Source: Deltaproteobacteria bacterium (GTDB lineage Bacteria; Desulfobacterota; Desulfobacteria; Desulfobacterales; QNYZ01). From it: a stretch of DNA of 37,864 nt. Made by a program: the position numbers and the translations under genes. Of this stretch, positions 1 to 11,150 are shown piece by piece. Positions within the stretch are counted from its first letter, which is position 1. The number at the start of each line of letters is the position of its first letter. Below the pieces are notes generated by a model. That model had not been told where the DNA came from and did not search any database. It saw only the letters and a list, made by a program, of their open reading frames with translations. The stretch lies in NCBI GenBank assembly GCA_003973265.1, contig QNYZ01000069.1, positions 1 through 37,864 on the forward strand, written 5' to 3'.

Positions 1-1
1 G

Positions 2-76
2 GGCGTGATCGGCGAGGGAAAGGGGATTGCCGCCATGTGTGTGGCGCTGATAAAACCGATCACCGTGACCGCGTAA
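2..76 (+). CDS. ispF: 2-C-methyl-D-erythritol 2,4-cyclodiphosphate synthase, C-terminal fragment
   Basis: Only the last 24 codons and the TAA stop are inside the window; the gene starts upstream. The visible tail contains IGEGKGIAAMCVALIK, which matches the end of IspF (usual pattern GRGEGIAAxAVALL), where the stretch helps form the trimer and the bound nucleotide/zinc site region. IspF makes the cyclic diphosphate intermediate of the MEP isoprenoid pathway, the same pathway as dxs further along this window. Being directly ahead of cysS is a common arrangement (ispD-ispF-cysS). The identification rests on a short fragment, so it is probable rather than certain. Confidence 0.7.
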   Translation, partial: GVIGEGKGIAAMCVALIKPITVTA

Positions 77-187
77 GAGACCGGGGAAAAGACAGGTGAG
101 AGACTGAGAGAAGCGTTTCGGATTTTTCACCGCTGCACCCGGCCTTTTTTTGACCAACGATCCATCGAAAGCCATTGCAGGGAAAAT

Positions 188-1654
188 ATGGGATTACGAA
201 TTTATAATACATTAACCAGACAAAAAGAGCCGTTTGATCCACTGACACCCGGCCAGGTAAAAATGTACGTATGCGGCCCGACGGTATATGACCTGTGCCA
301 TATCGGCAACGCCCGTTCTGTTGTGGTGTTTGATGTGGTGGCCCGCTATCTGAGGCAAAGAGGGTACCAGGTGACCTATGTCCGCAATTTTACCGATGTG
401 GATGACAAGATCATCAACAGGGCCAATAGGATGAAGATGACGCCAGACGCTCTGGCCAACCGGTATATTGATGAATTTTATACGGACATGGACACCCTGA
501 ATGTTGAACGGGCGACGCTGGAACCCCGGGCAACGGATCATATCGACCAGATGTGTCGGTTCATCGAACGGTTGATCGAAAAAAACCTGGCGTATGAAGT
601 AGACGGTGATGTCTACTTTGCCGTGGAGAATTTCAGGGATTACGGAAAACTGTCGGGCCGGCGATTGGACGACATGGCGGCCGGCGCCCGGGTGGATGTT
701 GACAAACGCAAGCGCAATCCTTTTGATTTTTCCCTGTGGAAAAGCGCCAAGCCGGGTGAGCCGTCATGGGAAAGCCCCTGGGGTCGGGGACGCCCGGGAT
801 GGCATATTGAGTGCTCCGTCATGAGTTCCGAACTTCTGGGAGAAACCTTTGATATTCATGGCGGCGGGAAAGACCTCATATTTCCGCATCATGAAAACGA
901 GATTGCCCAGTCGGAGGGAGCGACGGGGCGGACCTTTGCCCGATACTGGATGCACAATGGGTATGTTAATATCAACCGGGAGAAAATGTCCAAATCCCTG
1001 GGAAATTTTACGTTTACCCGGGATCTGCTGGCGCGCTATCATCCCGAGACCCTCCGGCTGTTTTTGTTGTCCAACCAGTACCGGAGCCCCATTGATTTCT
1101 CGGATCAGAATCTCGCGCAAGCCGAGATCGGCCTGGAGAAAGTGTACGCGCTTTTAAAGCGCATCGACGATGTTCTTCGACCCGTACCCAGGCCGGAAAA
1201 AATTTCCACCGGCGAATATTTCGGCCGGTTCTGCAAGGCCATGGACGATGACTTTAATACGGCCAGGGGGATCGGGATCCTTTTTGACGGTGTTCGCCAT
1301 GCCAATAAATGGATGGACAACGCAAGGGAATCCCTTTCTCCCGAAACGGTGTCTTTACTTCAAACTGTCCGAAACGATATGCTGAAAATGGGAGAGATCC
1401 TTGGCATACTGACCATTTTGCCCGCCCTGTTTTTCGAACAAAAACGTTCTCGATCCCTGGCTGCGGTTGAGATCGACGCCGACCGGATTGATCAGCTGGT
1501 CCGGCAGCGCACGAAAGCCCGTGCCGAAAAGGATTGGGACGCCGCCGACCGGATTCGTGACCAGCTGGACGAAATGGGCGTGACAGTTGAAGATCGTCCG
1601 GGTGGAGCCGTCTGGAAAGTTTCAAGAAATAAGATAGATACAGAACAAGCCTGA
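188..1654 (+). CDS. cysS: Cysteinyl-tRNA synthetase
   Basis: Class I aminoacyl-tRNA synthetase of 488 residues, the normal length, that charges tRNA-Cys in the cytoplasm. The HIGH signature is present as HIGN at residues 38-41, just after the zinc-ligand cysteine C29 (YVCGPTVYD). Further zinc ligands lie in HIECSVMS and in the [15 protein letters not shown] segment. The KMSKS loop is at residues 266-270. The C-terminal part ([20 protein letters not shown]) is the typical anticodon-binding helix region. The ATG at 188 is preceded by a modest GCAGGGAAA ribosome site and starts the protein at the normal family N-terminus ([14 protein letters not shown]). The stop overlaps the uvrB start by one base (TGATG), so the two are probably translationally coupled. 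Confidence 0.97.
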   Translation: MGLRIYNTLTRQKEPFDPLTPGQVKMYVCGPTVYDLCHIGNARSVVVFDVVARYLRQRGYQVTYVRNFTDVDDKIINRANRMKMTPDALANRYIDEFYTDMDTLNVERATLEPRATDHIDQMCRFIERLIEKNLAYEVDGDVYFAVENFRDYGKLSGRRLDDMAAGARVDVDKRKRNPFDFSLWKSAKPGEPSWESPWGRGRPGWHIECSVMSSELLGETFDIHGGGKDLIFPHHENEIAQSEGATGRTFARYWMHNGYVNINREKMSKSLGNFTFTRDLLARYHPETLRLFLLSNQYRSPIDFSDQNLAQAEIGLEKVYALLKRIDDVLRPVPRPEKISTGEYFGRFCKAMDDDFNTARGIGILFDGVRHANKWMDNARESLSPETVSLLQTVRNDMLKMGEILGILTILPALFFEQKRSRSLAAVEIDADRIDQLVRQRTKARAEKDWDAADRIRDQLDEMGVTVEDRPGGAVWKVSRNKIDTEQA

Positions 1655-3654
1655 TGGAGAAATTTAAGTTTGTATCCCCCTTTAAACCCACCGGTGATCA
1701 GCCTGCTGCCATTGATCAACTGACCCAGGCGCTCGAAGCCGGCAGACAATTCAATGTACTGCTTGGGGTCACCGGTTCCGGTAAAACCTATACCATGGGG
1801 CAGGTCATCGCCCGGGTCAATCGGCCCGCCCTTATCCTGGCACCCAACAAGACCCTGGCCGCCCAGCTCTATACCGAATTCAAAGGCTTATTCCCTGATA
1901 ACGCCGTTGAGTATTTCGTGAGCTATTACGACTATTACCAGCCCGAAGCCTATATTCCCACCTCGGATACCTATATCCAGAAGGATTCCTCGATTAATGA
2001 GATGATCGACAAGATGCGCCATTCGGCCACGATGAGTGTTCTTACCCGGCGGGATGTCGTTGTTGTGGCCAGCGTGTCCTGCATTTTCGGACTGGGCGCA
2101 CCGGAAGACTACCTGGCCATGCGGGTGAACCTGGAAACGGGACAGATACTTGATCGGGATAAATTGTTGAAGGATCTGGTGGCCATGCACTACGAACGAA
2201 ACGATGTTGATTTTTTCCGCGGTGTGTTTCGGGTGCGGGGGGACCGGGTCGAAATTTTTCCAGCCTACGAGGAAAACAAAGCGGTCCGGATCGATTTTTT
2301 TGGAGATGAAATTGACGGCATCTGTGAAATTGACCCGCTCAAGGGAGATCTGCTCAACCGGTTGCGAAAGGTTTCGATTTTTCCGGCCAGCCACTATGTC
2401 ACCCAGAAAGACACCAAGAAGCGGGCCATCCGGACCATCCTGGCCGAGTTGAAAGAGCGGGTCGACTATTTTCGCGACCAGAACAAGCTCCTCGAAGCCC
2501 AGCGAATCGAGGAACGGACCCAATTTGATCTGGAGATGATTCAGGAGGTCGGCTATTGCAACGGCATTGAAAATTATTCGCGCCACTTCACCGGCCGGTC
2601 GCAGGGCGAGCCGCCGCCCACCCTGCTCGATTATTTTCCCGACGATTTTATCATGTTCATTGACGAAAGTCATATCAGCACTCCCCAGATGCGGGCGATG
2701 TACAAAGGCGACCGGTCCCGCAAAGAAACGCTGGTTAACTATGGATTTCGCCTGCCATCGGCCCTGGATAACCGGCCGTTGAAATTTGCCGAATCCGAAG
2801 CACGGATGAACCAGGTGGTATTTGTGTCGGCCACGCCCGCGGACTATGAACTGGAAAAAAACCAGGGGCCGCCGGTGGAATTAATCGTCCGGCCCACCGG
2901 CTTGATCGATCCGGTTGTGCATATCCGGCCTGCGACGGCACAGGTGGATGACCTCCAGGCAGAAATTCAAAACCGTATTGATCGCAACGAGCGGGTGCTC
3001 GTGACCACCCTGACCAAACGCATGGCGGAAGACCTGACCGATTACTTTACCGACCTTGGGCTTAGCGTGCGATACCTGCACTCCGACATCAAGACCATGG
3101 AACGGATGGACATTATCCGAGACCTCCGGCTGGGTGAATTTGACGTGCTTATCGGGATTAACCTGCTTCGGGAAGGGCTGGATATTCCCGAGGTGACCCT
3201 GGTGGCCATCCTGGATGCCGACAAAGAGGGCTTTTTACGTTCCACCCGGTCACTGATCCAGACCTTTGGCCGGGCAGCCCGAAATGTCAACGGTACCGTT
3301 ATCCTGTATGCCGACCGGATAACCGGTTCCATGCAGCGGGCGATTGATGAGACCGACCGCCGCCGCCGGATTCAGGAGGAATATAACCGCGTCCATCATG
3401 TCACCCCGATGAGCATTCAAAAAGATATCACTGCCATCTTTGATAGCGCTTACCAGGAGGCCGACACCACATCGGCAGACCCGGTGGCCGAGGCAATATC
3501 GGCTTATGGCGCAGCAGACAATCTGGATCACATCCTGGAGTCTTTGGAAAATGAGATGCGGGAGGCCGCGGCAGAACTTGATTTTGAGCGGGCGGCCGTG
3601 CTTCGGGACCGGATCGGGGTGTTGAAGCGAAAGATGCTGTTTGAAGGGGGGTAA
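1654..3654 (+). CDS. uvrB: Excinuclease ABC subunit B
   Basis: UvrB, the DNA-damage-verifying helicase-like subunit of nucleotide excision repair, 666 residues as usual. The Walker A motif GVTGSGKT is at residues 38-45. The damage-probing beta-hairpin region is recognisable by [20 protein letters not shown] near residue 92. The DEAD-like box appears as FIDESH, and helicase motifs V/VI as [11 protein letters not shown] and QTFGRAARN. The C-terminus carries a UVR domain ([13 protein letters not shown]) that pairs with the UVR motif of UvrC. The ATG shares its A with the cysS stop; uvrC follows nine bases later, so cysS-uvrB-uvrC look like one transcript. Confidence 0.98.
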   Translation: MEKFKFVSPFKPTGDQPAAIDQLTQALEAGRQFNVLLGVTGSGKTYTMGQVIARVNRPALILAPNKTLAAQLYTEFKGLFPDNAVEYFVSYYDYYQPEAYIPTSDTYIQKDSSINEMIDKMRHSATMSVLTRRDVVVVASVSCIFGLGAPEDYLAMRVNLETGQILDRDKLLKDLVAMHYERNDVDFFRGVFRVRGDRVEIFPAYEENKAVRIDFFGDEIDGICEIDPLKGDLLNRLRKVSIFPASHYVTQKDTKKRAIRTILAELKERVDYFRDQNKLLEAQRIEERTQFDLEMIQEVGYCNGIENYSRHFTGRSQGEPPPTLLDYFPDDFIMFIDESHISTPQMRAMYKGDRSRKETLVNYGFRLPSALDNRPLKFAESEARMNQVVFVSATPADYELEKNQGPPVELIVRPTGLIDPVVHIRPATAQVDDLQAEIQNRIDRNERVLVTTLTKRMAEDLTDYFTDLGLSVRYLHSDIKTMERMDIIRDLRLGEFDVLIGINLLREGLDIPEVTLVAILDADKEGFLRSTRSLIQTFGRAARNVNGTVILYADRITGSMQRAIDETDRRRRIQEEYNRVHHVTPMSIQKDITAIFDSAYQEADTTSADPVAEAISAYGAADNLDHILESLENEMREAAAELDFERAAVLRDRIGVLKRKMLFEGG

Positions 3655-3663
3655 CCGACGCGC

Positions 3664-5520
3664 ATGATATCACCACCATCCCAGTCATCCGGAAATGATC
3701 ACCTGGCCTTTCTGCGCGCCCGGCAGCGCATTGCCCCATCAGGTCCCGGGGTCTACCTGATGAAAGGCATCAACGGAAAAATCCTTTATATCGGCAAGGC
3801 CATTTCACTGAAAAAAAGGCTGGCCGCCTATTTTAACCGGCCGGTTCTCCCGGATCCGAAAACCACCGTGCTGGTTAAGAAGATTGTCACGTTTGAGACC
3901 ATCGTCACGGAAACCGAAAAAGAAGCCCTGATCCTTGAAGCCAACCTGATCAAGCGCTATCGTCCCCGCTATAATATTGATTTGAAGGACGGCAAGCGGT
4001 ATCCGTCCCTCTGTCTGGATACATCTCATCCCTATCCGAACCTGACCATGGTCAGGAAACCGAATCGCAGGGATGTTCGCTATTTCGGCCCCTATTCCTC
4101 TTCACGCGGGGTCCGCGAAACACTGCGATTTGTAAACAAAACCTTTAAGCTGCGAAAATGTAAAAACCGGGAATTTGCCACCCGGAACCGTCCCTGTCTC
4201 CACTACCAGATGGGAAACTGCCTGGCACCCTGCTGCCTCGATGTGGATCCGGCCGCCTACCGGGAAATTATGAGGGCGGTCACGCTTTTTCTCAACGGCC
4301 GCACCCCGAAACTGATCAGGCAACTGAAAGACCAGATGCATCGTGCAGCTGAAAAAGAGGCGTTCGAAGCGGCGGCTCTATTTCGCGACCAGATTTTCGC
4401 GCTGGAGCGAACCATCGAAAAACAGGTGGCCGTCACCACGGATTTTGCCGATCGGGATGTTCTGGGCCTGGCCACCGGCGCGGAGATCACAATCATTACA
4501 GTCATGGCCGTCCGCGGTGGATTTGTCATCGGAACACGTCATTTTCCTTTTGACGATACGGCGGTGCCGGATGCCGAATTGCTGGAATCATTTGTTCGCC
4601 AATACTACGAACGAAGTCCGTTTGTTCCGCCGGAAATCCTGGTGCCGCATCCGCTGGAAAATGAATCGATGCTCAGCGACTGGCTGAGCGGAACCGCCGG
4701 GCGACGGGTGCGGATTCACTTTCCACAACGGGGACGGAAGGTATCTTTGAAAAAGATGGCCGATCAGAATGCCGCCATCGAATTGAAAAAACGGACATCG
4801 CAACAGACGGCGGACATGGCCTTGCTGATGGACCTGCAGAAACGGCTGCGCCTGCCGCGATTGCCCGAACGTATCGAGTGCTTTGATAATTCCAACCTCA
4901 GCGGTACGAACCCCGTGGCCGGCATGGTCGTTTTTGTCCGGGCGCGGCCGTATAAACGGGATTATCGCAAATTTCGTTTGAACCCGGCCACCGGATCGGA
5001 TGATTATATGGCCATGGCCGAAGTCCTCACCCGTCGCTTTCAATCGGAATCATCGCCCCGCGTGTTACCCGATCTGCTGGTGGTTGACGGCGGCAAGGGG
5101 CAACTCAACGTGGCCCTTGCCGTATTGAAAAAACTGGGTCTGGCCAATCGGTTGAATGTCCTGGGACTGGCCAAAAAAGACGAGGCCCGGGGAGAGACTG
5201 AAGATAAAATCTATCTGCCCGGGCGGGCCAACCCGGTATCAACGACCCGCCACCCTCAGGTATTGCGGCTCCTGGAACGGATTCGTGATGAAGCTCACCG
5301 GTTTGCCATTACCTTTCAACGTCGGCAACGAACGAAAAGAGCATTCGCATCCGCACTGGACGCCATCGAGGGAATCGGCCCCAGGCGCAAACAGGTGCTT
5401 TTATCTCATTTTGGAAATGTGAAAGCCATTGCCGCCGCATCGATCGAGGAACTGGCCGCTCTTCCCGGCATGACCCGGCCGGCGGCCGGGAGGGTTCTCA
5501 AATATCTATCAGGCAGGTGA
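3664..5520 (+). CDS. uvrC: Excinuclease ABC subunit C
   Basis: UvrC makes the two incisions flanking a lesion once UvrB is loaded. At 618 residues it has all family parts. The N-terminal GIY-YIG nuclease has GVY at residues 29-31 and YIG at 42-44. A Cys-rich segment (CKNREFATRNRPCLHYQMGNC, interrupted here in description only) sits near residues 163-183, and a UVR motif (KEAFEAAALFRDQIFALE) near 230. The C-terminal RNase H-like endonuclease has ECFDNSNLSG and VVDGGKGQL. Tandem helix-hairpin-helix motifs (IEGIGPRRKQVLLSHFG; LPGMTRPAAGRV) end the protein. A G-rich stretch at the end of uvrB serves as ribosome site. The stop lies inside a strong stem-loop that faces mdh. Confidence 0.98.
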   Translation: MISPPSQSSGNDHLAFLRARQRIAPSGPGVYLMKGINGKILYIGKAISLKKRLAAYFNRPVLPDPKTTVLVKKIVTFETIVTETEKEALILEANLIKRYRPRYNIDLKDGKRYPSLCLDTSHPYPNLTMVRKPNRRDVRYFGPYSSSRGVRETLRFVNKTFKLRKCKNREFATRNRPCLHYQMGNCLAPCCLDVDPAAYREIMRAVTLFLNGRTPKLIRQLKDQMHRAAEKEAFEAAALFRDQIFALERTIEKQVAVTTDFADRDVLGLATGAEITIITVMAVRGGFVIGTRHFPFDDTAVPDAELLESFVRQYYERSPFVPPEILVPHPLENESMLSDWLSGTAGRRVRIHFPQRGRKVSLKKMADQNAAIELKKRTSQQTADMALLMDLQKRLRLPRLPERIECFDNSNLSGTNPVAGMVVFVRARPYKRDYRKFRLNPATGSDDYMAMAEVLTRRFQSESSPRVLPDLLVVDGGKGQLNVALAVLKKLGLANRLNVLGLAKKDEARGETEDKIYLPGRANPVSTTRHPQVLRLLERIRDEAHRFAITFQRRQRTKRAFASALDAIEGIGPRRKQVLLSHFGNVKAIAAASIEELAALPGMTRPAAGRVLKYLSGR

Positions 5521-5562
5521 CCTCTCGATGCCGACCTTTGCCGGCCGGCATCCAGGAGGTCA
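5518..5562. terminator. Interrupted stem-loop between convergent uvrC and mdh
   Basis: Arms TGACCTC (5518-5524) and GATGCCG (5527-5533) pair with CGGCATC (5546-5552) and GAGGTCA (5556-5562), giving 14 base pairs with a small internal loop and a 12-base loop. It begins at the uvrC stop codon and lies 14 bases past the mdh stop. There is no T-tract on either side, so it may be a 3'-end stabiliser or factor-dependent stop rather than a classical intrinsic terminator. Confidence 0.5.
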
Positions 5563-5575
5563 AAGGGGGGATCCG

Positions 5576-6663
<1,088 letters not shown>

Positions 6664-6692
6664 TCATTATCCTTGTTCGCATTCACCCTTTA

Positions 6693-6720
6693 TTGACAAA
6701 CCCCCGGGATCAAGTATAAC
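6693..6720 (+). promoter_or_regulatory. Predicted sigma-70 promoter for purC
   Basis: TTGACA (6693-6698), 16-base spacer, TATAAC (6715-6720). The -35 is perfect and the -10 is 5/6. The purC start codon is 68 bases downstream of the -10. Confidence 0.65.
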
Positions 6721-6787
6721 GGCTACTGCAAGAGGATGAACGAATCGGTCATAAATACCATGAAAACGAAAGAAGAGGAAGGTTTCC

Positions 6788-7687
6788 ATGAAGAGCAAAC
6801 CAGTAATGCAGACGGATTTTAAAGACCTGAAACTATTGCAGCGCGGCAAGGTTCGAGACATGTATGATCTGGGTGACAAGTTGCTGATGGTTGCCACCGA
6901 TCGGCTGTCGGCCTTTGATGTCGTTATGCCGGATCCCATTCCGGACAAGGGAAAGGTCCTGACCCAGATTTCTCTTTTCTGGTTCGATGTCATGCAGTCC
7001 GTCATCGCCAACCACCTGATTTCCGCTGATGTAGAGAAATACCCGGAGCCGTGCCGTGCGTATGCCGACATCCTTCATGGGCGCAGTATGCTGATCAAAA
7101 AGACCCGGCCCCTGGCCATTGAATGTGTGGTGCGCGGGTATATTTCCGGTTCAGGATGGAAGTCATACCAGCAGTCGGGAACGGTTTGCGGTATTTCGCT
7201 CCCCGAAGGGTTGAAAGAATCCGACCGGCTGCCGGAGCCGATTTTTACGCCGTCGACAAAGGCTGACCTGGGCGCCCATGACGAAAACATTGACTTTGAC
7301 CGGGCGGCCGACATCGTTGGGCGGTCATTGGCGGAAAAGGTCCGGGAGATCAGCCTTTCTATCTACAAAAAAGGCGCCGAGCTGGCCGCGGAAAAGGGGA
7401 TTATCATCGCCGATACCAAATTTGAATTCGGCCTGGACGGCGATAACCTGATTCTGATCGACGAAGTCCTGACACCGGACTCTTCCCGGTTCTGGCCCCG
7501 GGCGACCTATGCGCCCGGCGGTCCCCAGAAAAGTTATGACAAACAATATGTACGCGATTACCTGCTATCGATCAATTTTGACAAAAAGCCGCCGGGGCCG
7601 CCGCTTCCGGCAGAAGTAATCGATGCCACCCGGAAAAAATACCTGGAGGCCCTGACGCAACTGGCCGGCAACGCGTATGCTGTTTGA
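6788..7687 (+). CDS. purC: Phosphoribosylaminoimidazole-succinocarboxamide synthase (SAICAR synthase)
   Basis: Joins CAIR and aspartate with ATP in purine biosynthesis. At 299 residues it is the long form resembling yeast Ade1, not the roughly 240-residue E. coli form. Recognisable motifs are [15 protein letters not shown] at the N-terminus (nucleotide-binding strand), [32 protein letters not shown], and [14 protein letters not shown]. An AGAGGAAGG ribosome site precedes the ATG. The last eleven bases overlap the start of the ParB-domain gene, so the pair is probably co-expressed although no metabolic link between them is evident. Confidence 0.97.
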   Translation: MKSKPVMQTDFKDLKLLQRGKVRDMYDLGDKLLMVATDRLSAFDVVMPDPIPDKGKVLTQISLFWFDVMQSVIANHLISADVEKYPEPCRAYADILHGRSMLIKKTRPLAIECVVRGYISGSGWKSYQQSGTVCGISLPEGLKESDRLPEPIFTPSTKADLGAHDENIDFDRAADIVGRSLAEKVREISLSIYKKGAELAAEKGIIIADTKFEFGLDGDNLILIDEVLTPDSSRFWPRATYAPGGPQKSYDKQYVRDYLLSINFDKKPPGPPLPAEVIDATRKKYLEALTQLAGNAYAV

Positions 7688-8657
7688 AACGAAAAAGATC
7701 CTTCTCGATACGATCGATATAAAAGACCACACTTTCCGGATCAGCTCTTTTGCCGATCCGGTTTGGATCAAGGCCCTGGCCGATTCCATTGACCGGCTGG
7801 GGCTGCTCCAGCCACCGTTGATTGACGAAAGCGGATCTCATCGACAAATTGTTTCCGGTTTTCGGCGGGTCGCGGCCTGTGACCAATTGGGCCGCAGGGA
7901 GATCGCCTGCCGCTTACTGACACCGGACGCGCCCCGCCCATGGGTCGCCCAGCAGGCTGTCGCCGAAAACGCCTGGCAGCGACCGCTGAACCTGATGGAA
8001 AAAGCCCGGGCGGTTGCACTGCTTGAAAAGATGAGGGGTGAATCAGATCGGATGACGGTACTGGCCGCACTCGCAGGGCAGGTTGAAAACCAGAAGATGA
8101 TCGACAAGTTGACCCGTCTATCCCGCCTGCCGTTATCGATTCAACGGGCCGTGGAAAACGATTTGCTGGGCCTGGCCATGGCCCTGGCATTGGGAGATCT
8201 GGCATCGGAAGATGCCGGTCAGATACTCGATCTTTTTCAAACCTTCCGGTTTGGCTTGAACCGGCAACGGGAACTGATGGAATTAATACAGGAAATAGCG
8301 AAGAGGGAATCGATTTCCATCGGCCAGGTACTGAAATCGGACGTCATTACCAGTATCCTTAACCGGCCCGGTCAGGACCGGCCGGCCCGGGGAGGCGCCC
8401 TTCGGCGGTATCTGAAACAACGCCGGTATCCGGCGTTATCGCAGGCGGAAACAGCATTTAAACAGTTGGAATCAGAGCTGGGGCTCGGCCCCCGGATCCG
8501 GTTGGTGCCCCCGCCGTATTTCGAGGGAAACACGTATCAATTGATTTTCGCGTTTGATACGCTCGATGAATTAACCCGCCATCAGCAGCATCTTGAAAAA
8601 ATGAGGCAGCATCCCCGCCTGCAACGGATTTTGGGGAATATGCCGATGAAACAGTAG
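7677..8657 (+). CDS. ParB/sulfiredoxin-fold N-terminal domain protein
   Basis: A 326-residue protein whose first 120 residues match the ParB N-terminal (ParB/Srx fold) domain. It has GLLQPPLID, the conserved [13 protein letters not shown] (GFRR at 61-64, the nucleotide-binding box in ParB) and [14 protein letters not shown] (97-110). After it comes a helical segment resembling the ParB central DNA-binding region ([19 protein letters not shown]), but the rest is not recognised. It is not next to parA, gyrB or rnpA-type origin genes, so it is unlikely to be the chromosomal ParB. A dispersed ParB-like regulator or CTP-binding switch is more probable. It starts inside the end of purC, in another frame. 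Confidence 0.75.
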   Translation: MLFETKKILLDTIDIKDHTFRISSFADPVWIKALADSIDRLGLLQPPLIDESGSHRQIVSGFRRVAACDQLGRREIACRLLTPDAPRPWVAQQAVAENAWQRPLNLMEKARAVALLEKMRGESDRMTVLAALAGQVENQKMIDKLTRLSRLPLSIQRAVENDLLGLAMALALGDLASEDAGQILDLFQTFRFGLNRQRELMELIQEIAKRESISIGQVLKSDVITSILNRPGQDRPARGGALRRYLKQRRYPALSQAETAFKQLESELGLGPRIRLVPPPYFEGNTYQLIFAFDTLDELTRHQQHLEKMRQHPRLQRILGNMPMKQ

Positions 8658-8697
8658 ACAACAAAAGCGTCGGGAACAGGCGATTATCCCCGGTTTT

Positions 8698-11028
8698 TTA
8701 TATGGTTCCCATGAAATCGAGTTTCATTTTGGATTGAAACGCTTCTATCCGCTTAAAGATCTCTTTAAGCATTTTCTGTTCGATCTGGGTTAATTTTTTC
8801 GGATTGATGTAATTATCCGGTGCCTGGCCCTCATCGAGGATGGCGGTGATTTGACGGACCAGGCGCAACTGCATCAGAAAGCTGTAAGCTTTTTCAATCT
8901 CTTCATATTGCGTCGGGGTCAGCACGCCGTTCAGTTTCAACGAATGCAGCCGTTCCAGTGTATTGGTCGTTTCGATCTTGTTTTTCAAGCCATAGATTCG
9001 GGCAAAATCGACGATGGGCAACATCGCGCTTTTAATGTCAAATTTGCTGCGATGCTTGCCCCTGGATTCCACAACGAAATTACGAAAAAATCCCAGGGGC
9101 GGCCTGAAATGGAGCGCGTTTTCAGTCATGTAACTGAAAAATCCGCTTCGTTCCTCCAGTGACTCAAACAGAAATTTCTGCAGCTGATCAACCAGATCGG
9201 CCGCACCGTATCCGCACCGGAAATCAAAGAAAATACTCGCATTCAGCAGATCTTCAGGGCCGGCGGCATGGATCCAGTTGGTGAAATTTTTTTTCCATTC
9301 TGATAACGGCAGGCACCAGGACGGATTTTTGGCCATCACCCCGCCGGTGCAGAACGAATACCCGGCTTGATCGAGCAGGGTACAGGCCTTTTCACCAAAT
9401 CGGAGGAAATAGGCGTTGATCTCTTTTTCCGATTCGTCGGCAATATCTTCATAGATGATCGCATTGTCCTGGTCGGTTTTTAATGTCTGTTCAAACCGAC
9501 CGTCGCTGCCCAGAATCATAAAAGCGAATTTTATCGGCGGCGGGCCGAGTTCATCGAGGGTAAACCGGATTATTTTATTTAAAATCACATCGGAAAAAGT
9601 CGAGATAAAACGGGTCAGGTTCTTTGCGTACGCCCCGTTAGCCACAAGTTCGCGTAAAACGGACGGCAGCCGGTGCTGTTTTTCAATAATTTCGGCCATA
9701 CACCCGGATTCCTCGGTCTCGCGGATTAAAAAGAGGGGAGACTGACTCCGGTTTCTTATAATATCCCGGCTGGAAAGGATACCGATCACCTGGTTGTTCG
9801 AATCGTGAACAGCCAGGTGCCGAATATCCTGCTGGATCATGGCCATACAGGCTTCAAAAATCGGTGCATCGACAGGGAAGGTGATCAACGGCGCGGACAT
9901 GATTTCGGATGCCGGCTCTGAGATATCACGCCCGGTCGCTACGACCCTGCGGGCCAGGTCACGTTCCGTCACCACGCCGACACAGTCACCCGCCTGGTCC
10001 TTTAAAAACAGCGCGCTGATCTGGGAATGATCCATTATACCGGCGGTTTCCTGAATCGACATGGTGGTTTTGCCGAAAACCGGCTCCAGCGAGCAGATGG
10101 ACGATATGGGCTGGTTAAAGAATCGGCTCCCCATTTCCTGGGACTGAGCTGTTTTGGAAATAATGGCGGCATACGATTTTTCAAGCATCCGCTTTCCAAA
10201 AATATCGGTAAAGAATTCGAGGAAGGCCGGATACCGATCACAAAGTGAGAGAAAATCGGCCTTGGACAGCAGATAGAAAACAGAGGGCTCAATGACCCGG
10301 AAGCTGCGAACGGCAATGCCGTCGTTATGCAGAATTGAGATACCGCCGAACAGCTCGCCTTCGCTTAAAATTCCCCGCATGGTTTTTTTATTACGGGTTT
10401 CATAGTATCGCTCGGCAGACCCCTTTTGGAGGATATACAGATGGCCTATTCGCGAACGGCCCTGAATGAAAAGAACGGTATTCTCAGGATATTTCACAAT
10501 GGATAAAGATGGGACGATCCGATCGATCTCTTCTTCGGGAAGAAAAGAGAACGGCGCCATCGTGGAAAGAAAGTATTTGGCGGCGCCGGTTCCGATCACG
10601 CGACTGAGGGCCTCGTCGAAAATATTATGACTGAAATTTTCGATGAAGTATTCAAAAAAAGCAATATGACGGACGCATAAATCCTGAAAAACATCAGCGG
10701 GAACCTGATAGCCACGGCAGTCATTTTCCGCAATGACGGTTTTAAGGGATATGCCGCTGTTCATTAAAATTGTGATACCGCCGAAAATTTCTCTTTCCCG
10801 GATATACCCGACCCGTTTCCGCCGGCCCTCGTTTTCATCGAAAAGGGACAGCTTTCCCCGGGTCACGATGAAGATATAGTCGATCCGGGTTTCTCCCTCC
10901 AGGGCCAGAAGGGTGCCCGCGGGGAAATGTTTTTCGGTACCTGCAGCGGCAAATTTTGTGATTTCCTCTCTGGGAAGGAAGGAAAAGTGCGGCATTTTTG
11001 ATAAAAATGAAAATATTTTCTGGGCCAT
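8698..11028 (-). CDS. DUF294 signalling protein: two cNMP-like domains, CBS pair, nucleotidyltransferase-like domain
   Basis: A 776-residue cytoplasmic protein. Domains in order: cyclic-nucleotide-binding-like fold at about 15-125, a second one at about 155-280, a CBS pair at about 305-425, a GlnD-like nucleotidyltransferase (DUF294) domain at about 445-590, and the DUF294 C-terminal helical domain to the end. The transferase signature GSDGRFEQTLKTDQDN (507-522) has the Gly-Ser pair and the acidic residues expected to hold metal and nucleotide. In both cNMP domains the phosphate-cassette FGE is FGG (IFGGITIL, LFGGISIL), so canonical cAMP binding is doubtful. The start at 11028 is chosen for the AAGGAG six bases upstream; a longer reading of 21 more codons lacks support. 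Family members sit beside VC_2705-type acetate symporters, as here, and are thought to control them. Confidence 0.85.
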   Translation of the reverse strand: MAQKIFSFLSKMPHFSFLPREEITKFAAAGTEKHFPAGTLLALEGETRIDYIFIVTRGKLSLFDENEGRRKRVGYIREREIFGGITILMNSGISLKTVIAENDCRGYQVPADVFQDLCVRHIAFFEYFIENFSHNIFDEALSRVIGTGAAKYFLSTMAPFSFLPEEEIDRIVPSLSIVKYPENTVLFIQGRSRIGHLYILQKGSAERYYETRNKKTMRGILSEGELFGGISILHNDGIAVRSFRVIEPSVFYLLSKADFLSLCDRYPAFLEFFTDIFGKRMLEKSYAAIISKTAQSQEMGSRFFNQPISSICSLEPVFGKTTMSIQETAGIMDHSQISALFLKDQAGDCVGVVTERDLARRVVATGRDISEPASEIMSAPLITFPVDAPIFEACMAMIQQDIRHLAVHDSNNQVIGILSSRDIIRNRSQSPLFLIRETEESGCMAEIIEKQHRLPSVLRELVANGAYAKNLTRFISTFSDVILNKIIRFTLDELGPPPIKFAFMILGSDGRFEQTLKTDQDNAIIYEDIADESEKEINAYFLRFGEKACTLLDQAGYSFCTGGVMAKNPSWCLPLSEWKKNFTNWIHAAGPEDLLNASIFFDFRCGYGAADLVDQLQKFLFESLEERSGFFSYMTENALHFRPPLGFFRNFVVESRGKHRSKFDIKSAMLPIVDFARIYGLKNKIETTNTLERLHSLKLNGVLTPTQYEEIEKAYSFLMQLRLVRQITAILDEGQAPDNYINPKKLTQIEQKMLKEIFKRIEAFQSKMKLDFMGTI

Positions 11029-11081
11029 GGCCGCTCCTTGATATTGACTGGTGAGGGGATCAATATATGGAAGATGGCGCC

Positions 11082-11110
11082 ATTGTAGCACAAAAAAAAG
11101 CGCTGGCCAA
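11082..11110 (-). promoter_or_regulatory. Extended -10 promoter for the DUF294 gene
   Basis: On the minus strand TGCTACAAT (extended -10, hexamer 11087-11082) lies 17 bases after TTGGCC (11110-11105). The -35 is inside the stem of the terminator that ends the symporter transcript, so termination and re-initiation elements overlap. Confidence 0.45.
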
Positions 11111-11131
11111 TGAAAAGGCCGGCGCTTTTTT
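11092..11131. terminator. Bidirectional intrinsic terminator
   Basis: GCGCTGGCC (11100-11108) pairs with GGCCGGCGC (11117-11125), nine positions with one T-G pair and an eight-base loop. It is flanked by eight As on the left and six Ts on the right, so it can act on either strand. It lies just past the symporter stop on the minus strand. Confidence 0.85.
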
Positions 11132-11150
11132 CTAGGCTGTTGTTGCCTCT

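Noticed and set aside
1888..2673. Open frame of 261 codons opposite uvrB
   Set aside because: Antisense shadow of a highly conserved gene with no recognisable protein features.
7677..8657. Chromosome partition ParB with a nearby origin of replication
   Set aside because: No parA, gidA/rnmG, dnaA or parS-like cluster is present, and the gene overlaps purC.
8671..8697. Possible terminator after the ParB-domain gene (CGGG...CCCGG then six Ts)
   Set aside because: Stem of only four pairs with a 14-base loop; too weak to list as a terminator, although the T-tract is suggestive.
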